The notes beneath the pieces were generated by a model. That model saw only the letters and a program-made list of their open reading frames with translations. It ran no database searches and was not told the origin of the DNA. Made by a program: the position numbers and the translations under genes. From Prinsepia uniflora (lineage: Eukaryota > Streptophyta > Magnoliopsida > Rosales > Rosaceae), in the NCBI GenBank assembly GCA_032719365.1, contig CM064875.1, forward strand, positions 20,125,674 through 20,189,673: 64,000 nucleotides of DNA, read 5' to 3'. Shown piece by piece: positions 10,001 to 21,557 of the stretch (within the stretch, counting starts at the first letter, position 1; every line of letters begins with the position of its first letter).

Positions 10001-11297
10001 GTGTGTTCCTGAGGATGAAGTCTTGAAGAAGGTGATACTGGATGAGGCTCACTGTTCAGCTTATGCGATGCATCCCGGTGGGACCAAGATGTATCGTACA
10101 CTTCGAGAGCATTACTGGTGGTCAGGGATGAAACGTGAAATTGCAGAGTATGTCAGTAGATGTTTGATTTGTCAACAGGTAAAAGCCGAGCGGCAGAGAC
10201 CTTATGGAGCGATGCAACCTTTGCCGATTCCCGAGTGGAAATGGGATCACTTGACTATGGATTTTGTGTTCAAGCTTCCGAGAACACCGAAGGGACACGA
10301 TGGTGTATGGGTTGTTGTGGATCGACTTACAAAGTCTGCTCATTTCTTACCAGTACGGGAGAACTTCAGGTTGGAACAGTTTGCACAGTTGTTTATTAAT
10401 GAGATTATTCGATTACATGGGACTCCGGAGTCGATAGTATCTGATAGAGATCCGAGATTCACTTCTCGATTTTGGCAGAGCTTACAGGAAGCTTTTGGGA
10501 CTAAATTACACTTCAGTACTGCTTTTCATCCTCAGACTGATGGGCAGTCTGAGCGGACTATTCAGATTCTCGAGGATATGATGCGAGCTTGTGTGCTTCA
10601 GTTTCAGGGTACTTGGGAGTCACACCTGCCTTTGATGGAGTTCGCCTACAATAATAGTTTTCAGGAAAGCATTGGGATGGCTCCTTACGAGGCTTTGTAT
10701 GGGCGGCAGTGTCGGACTCCATTGTGTTGGACTGAGGTTGGAGAGAGGAGGTTGACTACTTCTGAGCTGGTGGAGCTTACTCAGGAAAAAGTGGTACTGA
10801 TTAAGGATCGATTGAAGGCAGCGCAGGACCGCCAAAAGAGCTACGCTGACCGTAGGATCAGGGATTTGGAGTTTGCTGTTGGAGACTGGGTTTTCCTGAA
10901 GCTATCTCCTTGGAAAGGAATTGTACGATTTGGTAGACGAGGGAAGTTGAGTCCTCGTTACATTGGACCGTATGAGATTTTGGAGCGGATTGGTCCTGTA
11001 GCTTATCGGTTGGCCTTACCCTCAGATTTGGAAAAGGTACATAATGTCTTTCATGTTTCTATGCTTCGGAAATATATTCGAGATGATTCGCATGTTTTAG
11101 AAACACAACCAGTGGAACTGAGGGAAGACTTGAGTTTTGAAGAGCAACCTGTTGCAATCTTGGATCGGAAGGATAAAGTGTTGCGAAGGAAGACGGTTCC
11201 CTTAGTGAAGGTATTGTGGCGAAATCATCAGGTTGAAGAAGCTACTTGGGAACCCGAGGCCTTGATGCGAGAACAGTACCCTTATTTATTTCACTGA
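7086..11297 (+). CDS. Chromoviral gag-pol polyprotein, copy 1 (RT core deleted)
   Basis: A single ORF of 1403 codons from ATG 7086; the frame is open two codons upstream but without an ATG. In order: gag with zinc knuckle (C276, C279, H284, C289); aspartic protease with D372 in DPGATHSF; the start of reverse transcriptase; RNase H (D775 in YSDAS); integrase with HHCC (H988, H996, C1026, C1029) and DDE (D1059, D1120, E1156, the D-35-E spacing expected); then a chromodomain from about 1353. The RT jumps from KYPLPRIDD straight to ILVYSKS. The palm with its first catalytic aspartate and most of the fold, about 85-90 residues in the family, is missing, so it should not reverse transcribe. The private variants HLNQGN and GVELTV separate it from the other copies. 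Confidence 0.95.
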   Translation: MPPRREPPPRPEDEAARGTESASIERAQRLGATTFSGGADPEEAHRWITRLERIFGVMHCPPEDRVLLATFLLDGAAYEWWYTLELSGWDAHTVTWEMFRERFLDQYYPRSFRVAKEAEFLHLNQGNLTVAEYEQRFQMLSRFAPAFVATEAEKCRRFELGLRGEIRAIVTAGSFATFRELSDAAVRVEASLPARPQYSGSVRRREQSFPGASSQRPPKRGNFGGSLSAGGARYGRPGSFQGSGFRGARSQPTPQASATSVASTGRHTGGPGRDTCFYCGERGHFRRECPLLAPEGGAGRGAAEPGRSTASVSGAAGPRGGGGATSSSRGRGRSSGPQARVFAMTQQEARSAPGVVTGTLTILGHTVFALIDPGATHSFVARSCSLVKEREVSTLDCALGVSTPTGEVLVVTQVLRECPVLVGQVELLADLLLLDLRDFDVILGMDWLTRHHASIECFDRRVTFRSPGLPETTFQGDQRALPTGVISALEASKLLRKGCQGYLAHVVDTRATPERAEDIPVVREFPDVFPEELPGLPPHRDLEFTIELLPGTQPISQTPYRMAPAELRELKAQLQELVDIGFIRPSTSPWGAPVLFVKKKDGGLRLCVDYRQLNKVTIWNKYPLPRIDDILVYSKSAKAHEKHLRIVLKTLREHQLYAKLSKCQFWLTSVGFLGHVISAEGIRVDPQKVEAVANWEQPKTVTEIRSFLGLAGYYRRFIEGFSILAAPLTRLTRKGVRFEWDENCEQSFQELKRRLTSAPVLALPDDSGEFEVYSDASLQGLGCVLMQHGKVIAYASRQLKPHEVNYPTHDLELAAVVHALKIWRHYLYGEKCRIFTDHKSLKYLFTQKELNLRQRRWLELLKDYDCTIEYHPGKANVVADALSRKSAGSLSHLRTVRLPLLVELRKLGVELTVVDQGALLASFHVRPVLIDQVIDAQFEDPILGIIRIEVEAGERQDFEIREDGALVKNGRLCVPEDEVLKKVILDEAHCSAYAMHPGGTKMYRTLREHYWWSGMKREIAEYVSRCLICQQVKAERQRPYGAMQPLPIPEWKWDHLTMDFVFKLPRTPKGHDGVWVVVDRLTKSAHFLPVRENFRLEQFAQLFINEIIRLHGTPESIVSDRDPRFTSRFWQSLQEAFGTKLHFSTAFHPQTDGQSERTIQILEDMMRACVLQFQGTWESHLPLMEFAYNNSFQESIGMAPYEALYGRQCRTPLCWTEVGERRLTTSELVELTQEKVVLIKDRLKAAQDRQKSYADRRIRDLEFAVGDWVFLKLSPWKGIVRFGRRGKLSPRYIGPYEILERIGPVAYRLALPSDLEKVHNVFHVSMLRKYIRDDSHVLETQPVELREDLSFEEQPVAILDRKDKVLRRKTVPLVKVLWRNHQVEEATWEPEALMREQYPYLFH

Positions 11298-11320
11298 ATT
11301 TCGGGGACGAAATTCTTTTT

Positions 11321-11327
11321 AGGGGGG
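11321..11327 (+). other. Polypurine tract, copy 1
   Basis: agggggg lies five bases before the next LTR. The same tract precedes LTR 3 (18557-18563) and LTR 4 (25794-25800). Confidence 0.8.
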
Positions 11328-11332
11328 TAGAT

Positions 11333-14234
11333 TGTAACAACCCGTACCTACGGGAAGGGTAAAAATGTAATTTCTGTGAAGTTTTGTAAAAAAGGACGAT
11401 TTTGCCCTTGTGAATAGTAAACGAAAAGTTGACTTTTTGTAATATTGATTGGATGAGTGTTAGCCCTTGACCGTGACGTAGGTTAGGACGTCACGAGTCC
11501 GTAGACAGGCGGTAGGTTCGATTCGGACAACCGGAGGAAAAGTTATGATGTACGGAAGGTTGGGGACGTTACCGTAATTTTGAGTGAAAAGGGAAAATGT
11601 TGACTTTTTGGAGGATGTGTGATTTTCACGTAGACCGAGGACCGTTGGATAGGTCTCGACGTCCTGAGTTCAACGACAGGCGGCACGCTGTCATCGGACG
11701 TCGGACGGAAAAGATACGGGTCTGGAAAGTCTGAGGGCAAAATGGTAATTTTGTGCAGGAGGGGCATTTTGGTCATTTCTCCTCAGCCCAATCAGATAAG
11801 GGCAAGTGGCAGATATTTTGGGATGGCCAATGGTTGATGGACACGTGGGGGACCCTAGATGGTTCCAGGAGGAACTTAAGTGTGCACGGCCACACTTAGA
11901 CATTTTTGAACCGTGCACCAATTCGAAGGCAACTGAAAACAGAGAGAAGGTTGAGTGAGGCGGTGATCGATCTGGAGGTCAGGGAGAGTGAGGAGTGACT
12001 GGTGAGAGTGAAAGAGAGACGTGGGTGAGGTGCTGATCGTGTTTTGGGATTGGCATCGTGCACGGCGGCACGGTGGTGGTGCGGCGAACGTTTGAGGAAA
12101 ACAGAGGAGATCGTGGACGGTGGAGGCTGTTGTGCCGTGTGGTGAGGCAAACCGAGGCGGTAGGAGACTCAGGAGGTTGAGGGGAGTCCCACGAGAACGG
12201 TGGTGGGTGACGGTTTTCACGGCGGCGCCGGAATCGAAAGGTAAGCCCGTTTACTCTGTTTTTCGTGGCTTTTTCAATTTCAAAGTCGTGATGATGGGCT
12301 TAGAGTCGAGGGATTAGGAGGTCAGGGTGTTGTTCAGGGAGGTCTTAGGCGTCGTCTGTGGTGGTTGCCGTGACGGGAGGTTCACGGTGGCTGGTGGTTC
12401 GACGGTGAGTATCCAATACTCTGTTTTGGCCGTGATTTCAAACTTGAAGTCGTGGACTTCGGGGATGAATCGACGGATTCTGTGAGTTGGGTAGGACTCA
12501 GTAAGGTCCTAGGGTGGTGCTGGTATCACCACCGTGAAGGGGGAAGCTGTGGACGGCCGGGAAGGAAAACAGAGCACACGGCAAGGTTTTTCGAGGTTGA
12601 AGACGAAGGGTTCTAGGCCGTGATTGCTGGATTTTAGGATTGGGTTTGATTGCAGGGAACTGGACGAAGCTAGTGGGATTGAAATGGAGAAGAACGGTGG
12701 GTGAACGGCGGAGAACCGGTCACGCCGGTTCAACTGTGTTGAACCGGGTGACTCGAGGTTGAAGGTGACTGTAGCAGGCGCGTGAGGCCCACGCGCAGCC
12801 ACTTTGGGCGGCGCGTGGGGGCGCGTGGGAAGGAATCCGGTTAAACGTCCAACATGAGTTTAGTCCTAAATGTCCTAAGGAGTCCAATGGTATAGTTTTC
12901 GGGTTAATCGGACGGTGTTACGGAATGGTTCGGGAATCCGTACGGTTTAGGGTTTATGATTAAAATATTATTAAATTCCCGAAAAATTGGGGAAAATAGG
13001 GAAGGTATCCTTGATGTTATTGTGACCCTATTTGGTATCTATTGACAGGACGGGAGACACCGGAGACGGTTGAGGAGCGCACGGAGCGCGAGTGACGTGT
13101 CGTAAACTGTGAGTGGACTTTTTCTTATTTCCGAGCATGCCAACTGTTTTAATTACTGTTTTATGATTCTATGTGTGTTTTTATGTTTTAAATGATGGTT
13201 ATACGTGATTGAGATGTTTGCACGTTTTTCGAGATATTTTCGGGGTTTTACACGTTTTTCGAGAAAAGGCCGATTTTCAGATTTTGATGCCATATTTGAG
13301 AAATTCACCCTATAACTGTTTTCTGATGATGGTAAATGGGTTACGAAACATGGTTAGGGATTTCCTATGGTTTTTAGTGTGGAAATGGATTTTCCGGATT
13401 TGGGTTCGGAATGTCGGTTCTGAACGCCGGAAGGGCTTCAAACCGGGGATTTCGAATTCGGATTTGGTGATGGATTTGGAACTGGTTTTACACTGGATAT
13501 GGATTGGATTTGCTGGATCTGGATATGGGTTTAAAGACCCGGATTGATATTAATGGGGGACGGGCCCGGATTGAGTTTAAAGACTCGGGAGTTTAAAGAC
13601 TCGGATATTATGATATTACCCCCATAGGCCTATTGGGTTTAAAGACTCGGGAGTTTAAAGACTCGGATTGATATGTGAGGCCTGGTTGAGTTTAAAGACT
13701 CGGATAGGTCCAGCAGGTTTGATCGGGTTATACCCTGGTTTCTTATGATGTTTTATAGTGTATCTGTTTCTTATGGTATTTATAGTGTCTCTGTTTCTTA
13801 TGATGTTTTTCATACTATGATTTTTCTATTACTCCATTGGCATGCCTGGTTTTAAACCGGAGGGAACAAATGATTTATTTTCCTTACGTTGAATTGCTGG
13901 TAAACGGTTTTAAAACTTTTATTCTTTTTGGTCCACTCACACCTTTGGTTTTAATTTCCCTCCAGGTCGTGGTGATAGCGCCGGGGTGAACGTTGAGGCA
14001 GAGATCGAGGCATAGGGCTTCCGACGTTCTTCCGTTGCGGACTTAGACTTGTAGGACTTTTAGTGCCCATTTTGTAGAACTATGCTCTGACTTACTGTTG
14101 TATATATTTACTCCTTCGTCTGATGGTTATGCTTATAGTTGTATTAAGTTTCTTTTGGTATTGTAAGTATGATTGTCAGACGGGAGCAGGGTTCATCCCG
14201 AGTATCGAGGTGATATTTGGGACGGGTCCTGACA
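11333..14234 (+). repeat. Array LTR 2
   Basis: 2902 bp from tgtaacaacccg to ggtcctgaca. It serves as 3' LTR of copy 1 and 5' LTR of copy 2, with no TSD on either side. It shares the LTR 1 state at the three diagnostic sites. A private substitution makes gagtgaaagag near 12007-12017. Confidence 0.95.
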
Positions 14235-14321
14235 ATTGGTATCAGAGCATAGGTTGTGTCAATTTGTGTTGGGTCTAGGTTGTTATACTAACTCTATGCC
14301 TCTTTCAGCGTACGATTGATC

Positions 14322-17300
14322 ATGCCTCCGAGACGTGAACCCCCTCCACGACCTGAAGATGAAGCGGCGAGAGGGACTGAGAGCGCTTCGATCGAGAGAG
14401 CCCAGAGGCTTGGGGCTACTACGTTCAGCGGTGGGGCTGATCCCGAGGAAGCTCACCGATGGATCACCCGACTCGAGCGTATTTTTGGGGTGATGCACTG
14501 TCCTCCCGAGGATCGGGTATTGTTAGCCACTTTTCTGTTGGATGGAGCTGCCTACGAGTGGTGGTATACGCTGGAACTGTCCGGCTGGGATGCACATACT
14601 GTGACCTGGGAGATGTTCCGGGAGAGGTTTCTAGATCAGTACTATCCCCGTTCTTTCAGGGTTGCGAAGGAAGCGGAATTCCTTCACTTGAAGCAAGGAA
14701 ACTTGACAGTGGCTGAGTATGAGCAGAGGTTCCAGATGCTATCTCGTTTTGCTCCGGCATTTGTGGCGACTGAGGCGGAGAAGTGCCGCCGGTTTGAGTT
14801 GGGACTCCGGGGAGAGATCAGGGCCATAGTGACAGCCGGCTCTTTTGCTACTTTCCGAGAGTTGTCTGATGCTGCTGTCAGGGTGGAGGCCAGTTTACCT
14901 GCTCGACCACAGTATTCGGGCAGTGTTCGACGCCGAGAGCAGTCATTCCCAGGAGCATCGAGTCAGAGGCCCCCGAAACGGGGTAATTTTGGTGGATCAC
15001 TATCGGCTGGTGGAGCCCGGTATGGTAGACCAGGCAGTTTCCAGGGCTCAGGATTTCGAGGAGCTAGGTCACAGCCGACTCCTCAGGCGAGTGCGACTTC
15101 AGTGGCTTCGACAGGGAGGCATACCGGTGGACCCGGTAGAGACACTTGCTTCTACTGTGGGGAGCGAGGACATTTCCGTCGGGAGTGCCCATTGTTAGCT
15201 CCGGAGGGTGGAGCAGGCAGAGGTGCAGCAGAACCCGGGCGGAGTACTGCATCAGTATCAGGGGCGGCAGGCCCTAGGGGTGGCGGTGGTGCCACGAGCA
15301 GTTCCAGAGGGCGCGGTAGGTCATCGGGACCACAGGCGCGAGTTTTTGCGATGACTCAGCAGGAGGCTAGGTCAGCACCGGGAGTGGTGACAGGTACACT
15401 CACCATACTTGGTCACACTGTTTTTGCTTTGATAGATCCCGGGGCTACCCATTCATTTGTAGCTCGGAGTTGTAGTCTGGTTAAGGAGAGGGAGGTGTCT
15501 ACTTTGGATTGTGCGTTAGGAGTGAGTACACCTACTGGGGAGGTGTTGGTAGTGACTCAAGTTTTGAGAGAGTGTCCGGTACTGGTAGGCCAGGTGGAGT
15601 TACTGGCAGATTTGTTACTCTTAGATTTACGGGACTTTGATGTGATCTTGGGTATGGACTGGTTGACGAGACATCATGCTTCTATCGAATGTTTCGATAG
15701 GAGAGTGACTTTTCGGAGTCCCGGATTACCAGAGACTACATTTCAGGGGGATCAGCGTGCACTTCCTACGGGAGTTATTTCGGCACTCGAGGCTAGTAAA
15801 CTGTTACGGAAAGGGTGCCAGGGTTACTTAGCTCATGTAGTGGATACGCGTGCTACGCCAGAGAGGGCGGAGGATATACCAGTGGTACGGGAGTTTCCCG
15901 ATGTTTTTCCCGAGGAGTTGCCAGGACTACCCCCACACCGAGATCTTGAGTTTACGATTGAGCTTCTACCAGGTACACAGCCTATTTCTCAGACTCCTTA
16001 CCGTATGGCACCTGCCGAATTGAGGGAACTTAAGGCCCAGTTGCAAGAGTTGGTCGATATAGGATTTATTCGACCGAGTACGTCGCCTTGGGGAGCACCT
16101 GTTTTGTTTGTCAAGAAAAAGGACGGAGGATTGAGGTTGTGTGTGGATTACAGGCAACTGAATAAGGTAACTATTTGGAATAAGTACCCCCTACCCCGGA
16201 TTGATGATATTTTGGTGTATTCGAAGAGTGCGAAGGCGCATGAGAAACATCTGAGGATTGTGCTTAAAACGTTGAGGGAGCATCAGTTGTATGCGAAGCT
16301 CAGTAAGTGTCAGTTCTGGTTGACCAGTGTTGGATTTCTTGGCCATGTGATTTCGGCCGAGGGCATTCGTGTGGATCCTCAGAAAGTTGAGGCGGTAGCC
16401 AATTGGGAACAGCCTAAGACGGTGACGGAAATTCGGAGTTTTCTGGGTTTGGCAGGGTATTACCGGCGTTTTATTGAGGGTTTTTCTATTCTTGCAGCAC
16501 CGTTGACGAGGTTGACACGGAAGGGAGTTCGGTTTGAGTGGGATGAGAACTGTGAACAGAGTTTCCAGGAGCTTAAAAGGCGGTTGACATCTGCTCCTGT
16601 GTTAGCCCTTCCAGACGATAGTGGGGAGTTCGAGGTGTACAGTGACGCTTCTTTACAAGGTTTGGGTTGTGTCTTGATGCAGCACGGGAAAGTGATTGCT
16701 TATGCTTCCCGGCAATTGAAACCCCATGAGGTGAACTACCCTACACATGACTTGGAATTGGCTGCGGTGGTTCATGCATTGAAGATTTGGCGACATTACT
16801 TGTACGGTGAGAAGTGCAGGATCTTTACGGACCACAAGAGTTTGAAGTATTTGTTCACCCAAAAGGAATTGAACCTCAGACAGCGCCGTTGGTTGGAGTT
16901 ACTAAAGGACTACGACTGTACTATTGAGTATCATCCAGGGAAGGCTAATGTGGTAGCCGATGCTCTGAGCAGAAAGTCAGCTGGTTCTTTGTCGCATTTG
17001 AGGACAGTACGGTTACCTTTGTTGGTTGAGCTCCGTAAGTTGGGAGTAAAGCTGACTGTGGTTGATCAGGGAGCACTCCTAGCGAGTTTCCATGTGCGAC
17101 CCGTTTTGATTGATCAGGTGATTGATGCTCAGTTTGAGGACCCTATTCTGGGCATCATTCGGATTGAGGTCGAGGCTGGAGAAAGACAGGATTTTGAGAT
17201 CCGTGAGGATGGAGCTTTGGTTAAGAATGGACGGTTGTGTGTTCCTGAGGATGAAGTCTTGAAGAAGGTGATACTGGATGAGGCTCACTGTTCAGCTTAT

Positions 17301-18533
17301 GCGATGCATCCCGGTGGGACCAAGATGTATCGTACACTTCGAGAGCATTACTGGTGGTCAGGGATGAAACGTGAAATTGCAGAGTATGTCAGTAGATGTT
17401 TGATTTGTCAACAGGTAAAAGCCGAGCGGCAGAGACCTTATGGAGCGATGCAACCTTTGCCGATTCCCGAGTGGAAATGGGATCACTTGACTATGGATTT
17501 TGTGTTCAAGCTTCCGAGAACACCGAAGGGACACGATGGTGTATGGGTTGTTGTGGATCGACTTACAAAGTCTGCTCATTTCTTACCAGTACGGGAGAAC
17601 TTCAGGTTGGAACAGTTTGCACAGTTGTTTATTAATGAGATTATTCGATTACATGGGACTCCGGAGTCGATAGTATCTGATAGAGATCCGAGATTCACTT
17701 CTCGATTTTGGCAGAGCTTACAGGAAGCTTTTGGGACTAAATTACACTTCAGTACTGCTTTTCATCCTCAGACTGATGGGCAGTCTGAGCGGACTATTCA
17801 GATTCTCGAGGATATGATGCGAGCTTGTGTGCTTCAGTTTCAGGGTACTTGGGAGTCACACCTGCCTTTGATGGAGTTCGCCTACAATAATAGTTTTCAG
17901 GAAAGCATTGGGATGGCTCCTTACGAGGCTTTGTATGGGCGGCAGTGTCGGACTCCATTGTGTTGGACTGAGGTTGGAGAGAGGAGGTTAACTACTTCTG
18001 AGCTGGTGGAGCTTACTCAGGAAAAAGTGGTACTGATTAAGGATCGATTGAAGGCAGCGCAGGACCGCCAAAAGAGCTACGCTGACCGTAGGATCAGGGA
18101 TTTGGAGTTTGCTGTTGGAGACTGGGTTTTCCTGAAGCTATCTCCTTGGAAAGGAATTGTACGATTTGGTAGACGAGGGAAGTTGAGTCCTCGTTACATT
18201 GGACCGTATGAGATTTTGGAGCGGATTGGTCCTGTAGCTTATCGGTTGGCCTTACCCTCAGATTTGGAAAAGGTACATAATGTCTTTCATGTTTCTATGC
18301 TTCGGAAATATATTCGAGATGATTCGCATGTTTTAGAAACACAACCAGTGGAACTGAGGGAAGACTTGAGTTTTGAAGAGCAACCTGTTGCAATCTTGGA
18401 TCGGAAGGATAAAGTGTTGCGAAGGAAGACGGTTCCCTTAGTGAAGGTATTGTGGCGAAATCATCAGGTTGAAGAAGCTACTTGGGAACCCGAGGCCTTG
18501 ATGCGAGAACAGTACCCTTATTTATTTCACTGA
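14322..18533 (+). CDS. Chromoviral gag-pol polyprotein, copy 2 (RT core deleted)
   Basis: The 1403-codon ORF is intact and nearly identical to copy 1, with the same domain order and catalytic residues in protease, RNase H and integrase and the same chromodomain. The same RT deletion joins at PRIDD/ILVYS (about 16200-16208). It carries HLKQGN, FRVAKEAE and GVKLTV, the combination from which copies 1 and 3 each differ by private changes. It could supply gag, protease, RNase H and integrase, but not a working RT, so mobility would need RT from elsewhere. Confidence 0.95.
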   Translation: MPPRREPPPRPEDEAARGTESASIERAQRLGATTFSGGADPEEAHRWITRLERIFGVMHCPPEDRVLLATFLLDGAAYEWWYTLELSGWDAHTVTWEMFRERFLDQYYPRSFRVAKEAEFLHLKQGNLTVAEYEQRFQMLSRFAPAFVATEAEKCRRFELGLRGEIRAIVTAGSFATFRELSDAAVRVEASLPARPQYSGSVRRREQSFPGASSQRPPKRGNFGGSLSAGGARYGRPGSFQGSGFRGARSQPTPQASATSVASTGRHTGGPGRDTCFYCGERGHFRRECPLLAPEGGAGRGAAEPGRSTASVSGAAGPRGGGGATSSSRGRGRSSGPQARVFAMTQQEARSAPGVVTGTLTILGHTVFALIDPGATHSFVARSCSLVKEREVSTLDCALGVSTPTGEVLVVTQVLRECPVLVGQVELLADLLLLDLRDFDVILGMDWLTRHHASIECFDRRVTFRSPGLPETTFQGDQRALPTGVISALEASKLLRKGCQGYLAHVVDTRATPERAEDIPVVREFPDVFPEELPGLPPHRDLEFTIELLPGTQPISQTPYRMAPAELRELKAQLQELVDIGFIRPSTSPWGAPVLFVKKKDGGLRLCVDYRQLNKVTIWNKYPLPRIDDILVYSKSAKAHEKHLRIVLKTLREHQLYAKLSKCQFWLTSVGFLGHVISAEGIRVDPQKVEAVANWEQPKTVTEIRSFLGLAGYYRRFIEGFSILAAPLTRLTRKGVRFEWDENCEQSFQELKRRLTSAPVLALPDDSGEFEVYSDASLQGLGCVLMQHGKVIAYASRQLKPHEVNYPTHDLELAAVVHALKIWRHYLYGEKCRIFTDHKSLKYLFTQKELNLRQRRWLELLKDYDCTIEYHPGKANVVADALSRKSAGSLSHLRTVRLPLLVELRKLGVKLTVVDQGALLASFHVRPVLIDQVIDAQFEDPILGIIRIEVEAGERQDFEIREDGALVKNGRLCVPEDEVLKKVILDEAHCSAYAMHPGGTKMYRTLREHYWWSGMKREIAEYVSRCLICQQVKAERQRPYGAMQPLPIPEWKWDHLTMDFVFKLPRTPKGHDGVWVVVDRLTKSAHFLPVRENFRLEQFAQLFINEIIRLHGTPESIVSDRDPRFTSRFWQSLQEAFGTKLHFSTAFHPQTDGQSERTIQILEDMMRACVLQFQGTWESHLPLMEFAYNNSFQESIGMAPYEALYGRQCRTPLCWTEVGERRLTTSELVELTQEKVVLIKDRLKAAQDRQKSYADRRIRDLEFAVGDWVFLKLSPWKGIVRFGRRGKLSPRYIGPYEILERIGPVAYRLALPSDLEKVHNVFHVSMLRKYIRDDSHVLETQPVELREDLSFEEQPVAILDRKDKVLRRKTVPLVKVLWRNHQVEEATWEPEALMREQYPYLFH

Positions 18534-18568
18534 ATTTCGGGGACGAAATTCTTTTTAGGGGGGTAGAT

Positions 18569-21470
18569 TGTAACAACCCGTACCTACGGGAAGGGTAAAA
18601 ATGTAATTTCTGTGAAGTTTTGTAAAAAAGGACGATTTTGCCCTTGTGAATAGTAAACAAAAAGTTGACTTTTTGTAATATTGATTGGATGAGTGTTAGC
18701 CCTTGACCGTGACGTAGGTTAGGATGTCACGAGTCCGTAGACAGGCGGTAGGTTCGATTCGGACAACCGGAGGAAAAGTTATGATGTACGGAAGGTTGGG
18801 GACGTTACCGTAATTTTGAGTGAAAAGGGAAAATGTTGACTTTTTGGAGGATGTGTGATTTTCACGTAGACCGAGGACCGTTGGATAGGTCTCGACGTCC
18901 TGAGTTCAACGACAGGCGGCACGCTGTCATCGGACGTCGGACGGAAAAGATACGAGTCTGGAAAGTCTGAGGGCAAAATGGTAATTTTGTGTAGGAGGGG
19001 CATTTTGGTCATTTCTCCTCAGCCCAATCAGATAAGGGCAAGTGGCAGATATTTTGGGATGGCCAATGGTTGATGGACACGTGGGGGACCCTAGATGGTT
19101 CCAGGAGGAACTTAAGTGTGCACGGCCACACTTAGACATTTTTGAACCGTGCACCAATTCGAAGGCAACTGAAAACAGAGAGAAGGTTGAGTGAGGCGGT
19201 GATCGATCTGGAGGTCAGGGAGAGTGAGGAGTGACTGGTGAGAGTGACAGAGAGACGTGGGTGAGGTGCTGATCGTGTTTTGGGATTGGCATCGTGCACG
19301 GCGGCACGGTGGTGGTGCGGCGAACGTTTGAGGAAAACAGAGGAGATCGTGGACGGTGGAGGCTGTTGTGCCACGTGGTGAGGCAAACCGAGGCGGTAGG
19401 AGACTCAGGAGGTTGAGGGGAGTCCCACGAGAACGGTGGTGGGTGACGGTTTTCACGGCGGCGCCGGAATCGAAAGGTAAGCCCGTTTACTCTGTTTTTC
19501 GTGGCTTTTTCAATTTCAAAGTCGTGATGATGGGCTTAGAGTCGAGGGATTAGGAGGTCAGGGTGTTGTTCAGGGAGGTCTTAGGCGTCGTCTGTGGTGG
19601 TTGCCGTGACGGGAGGTTCACGGTGGCTGGTGGTTCGACGGTGAGTATCCAATACTCTGTTTTGGCCGTGATTTCAAACTTGAAGTCGTGGACTTCGGGG
19701 ATGAATCGACGGATTCTGTGAGTTGGGTAGGACTCAGTAAGGTCCTAGGGTGGTGCTGGTATCACCACCGTGAAGGGGGAAGCTGTGGACGGCCGGGAAG
19801 GAAAACAGAGCACACGGCAAGGTTTTTCGAGGTTGAAGACGAAGGGTTCTAGGCCGTGATTGCTGGATTTTAGGATTGGGTTTGATTGCAGGGAACTGGA
19901 CGAAGCTAGTGGGATTGAAATGGAGAAGAACAGTGGGTGAACGGCGGAGAACCGGTCACGCCGGTTCAACTGTGTTGAACTGGGTGACTCGAGGTTGAAG
20001 GTGACTGTAGCAGGCGCGTGAGGCCCACGCGCAGCCACTTTGGGCGGCGCGTGGGGGCGCGTGGGAAGGAATCCGGTTAAACGTCCAACATGAGTTTAGT
20101 CCTAAATTTCCTAAGGAGTCCAATGGTATAGTTTTCGGGTTAATCGGACGGTGTTACGGAATGGTTCGGGAATCCGTACGGTTTAGGGTTTATGATTAAA
20201 ATATTATTAAATTCCCGAAAAATTGGGGAAAATAGGGAAGGTATCCTTGATGTTATTGTGACCCTATTTGGTATCTATTGACAGGACGGGAGACACCGGA
20301 GACGGTTGAGGAGCGCACGGAGCGCGAGTGACGTGTCGTAAACTGTGAGTGGACTTTTTCTTATTTCCGAGCATGCCAACTGTTTTAATTACTGTTTTAT
20401 GATTCTATGTGTGTTTTTATGTTTTAAATGATGGTTATACGTGATTGAGATGTTTGCACGTTTTTCGAGATATTTTCGGGGTTTTACACGTTTTTCGAGA
20501 AAAGGCCGATTTTCAGATTTTGATGCCATATTTGAGAAATTCACCCTATAACTGTTTTCTGATGATGGTAAATGGGTTACGAAACATGGTTAGGGATTTC
20601 CTATGGTTTTTAGTGTGGAAATGGATTTTCCGGATTTGGGTTCGGAATGTCGGTTCTGAACGCCGGAAGGGCTTCAAACCGGGGATTTCGAATTCGGATT
20701 TGGTGATGGATTTGGAACTGGTTTTACACTGGATATGGATTGGATTTGCTGGATCTGGATATGGGTTTAAAGACCCGGATTGATATTAATGGGGGACGGG
20801 CCCGGATTGAGTTTAAAGACTCGGGAGTTTAAAGACTCGGATATTATGATATTACCCCCATAGGCCTATTGGGTTTAAAGACTCGGGAGTTTAAAGACTC
20901 GGATTGATATGTGAGGCCTGGTTGAGTTTAAAGACTCGGATAGGTCCAGCAGGTTTGATCGGGTTATACCCTGGTTTCTTATGATGTTTTATAGTGTATC
21001 TGTTTCTTATGGTATTTATAGTGTCTCTGTTTCTTATGATGTTTTTCATACTATGATTTTTCTATTACTCCATTGGCATGCCTGGTTTTAAACCGGAGGG
21101 AACAAATGATTTATTTTCCTTACGTTGAATTGCTGGTAAACGGTTTTAAAACTTTTATTCTTTTTGGTCCACTCACACCTTTGGTTTTAATTTCCCTCCA
21201 GGTCGTGGTGATAGCGCCGGGGTGAACGTTGAGGCAGAGATCGAGGCATAGGGCTTCCGACGTTCTTCCGTTGCGGACTTAGACTTGTAGGACTTTTAGT
21301 GCCCATTTTGTAGAACTATGCTCTGACTTACTGTTGTATATATTTACTCCTTCGTCTGATGGTTATGCTTATAGTTGTATTAAGTTTCTTTTGGTATTGT
21401 AAGTATGATTGTCAGACGGGAGCAGGGTTCATCCCGAGTATCGAGGTGATATTTGGGACGGGTCCTGACA
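18569..21470 (+). repeat. Array LTR 3
   Basis: 2902 bp. It shares with LTR 4 a T in ggatgtcac (near 18725), a T in tttgtgtagg and an A in gaacagtggg, where LTRs 1 and 2 have C, C and G. It also has several private changes, for example gtaaacaaaaag and gtgccacgtgg. Confidence 0.95.
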
Positions 21471-21557
21471 ATTGGTATCAGAGCATAGGTTGTGTCAATT
21501 TGTGTTGGGTCTAGGTTGTTATACTAACTCTATGCCTCTTTCAGCGTACGATTGATC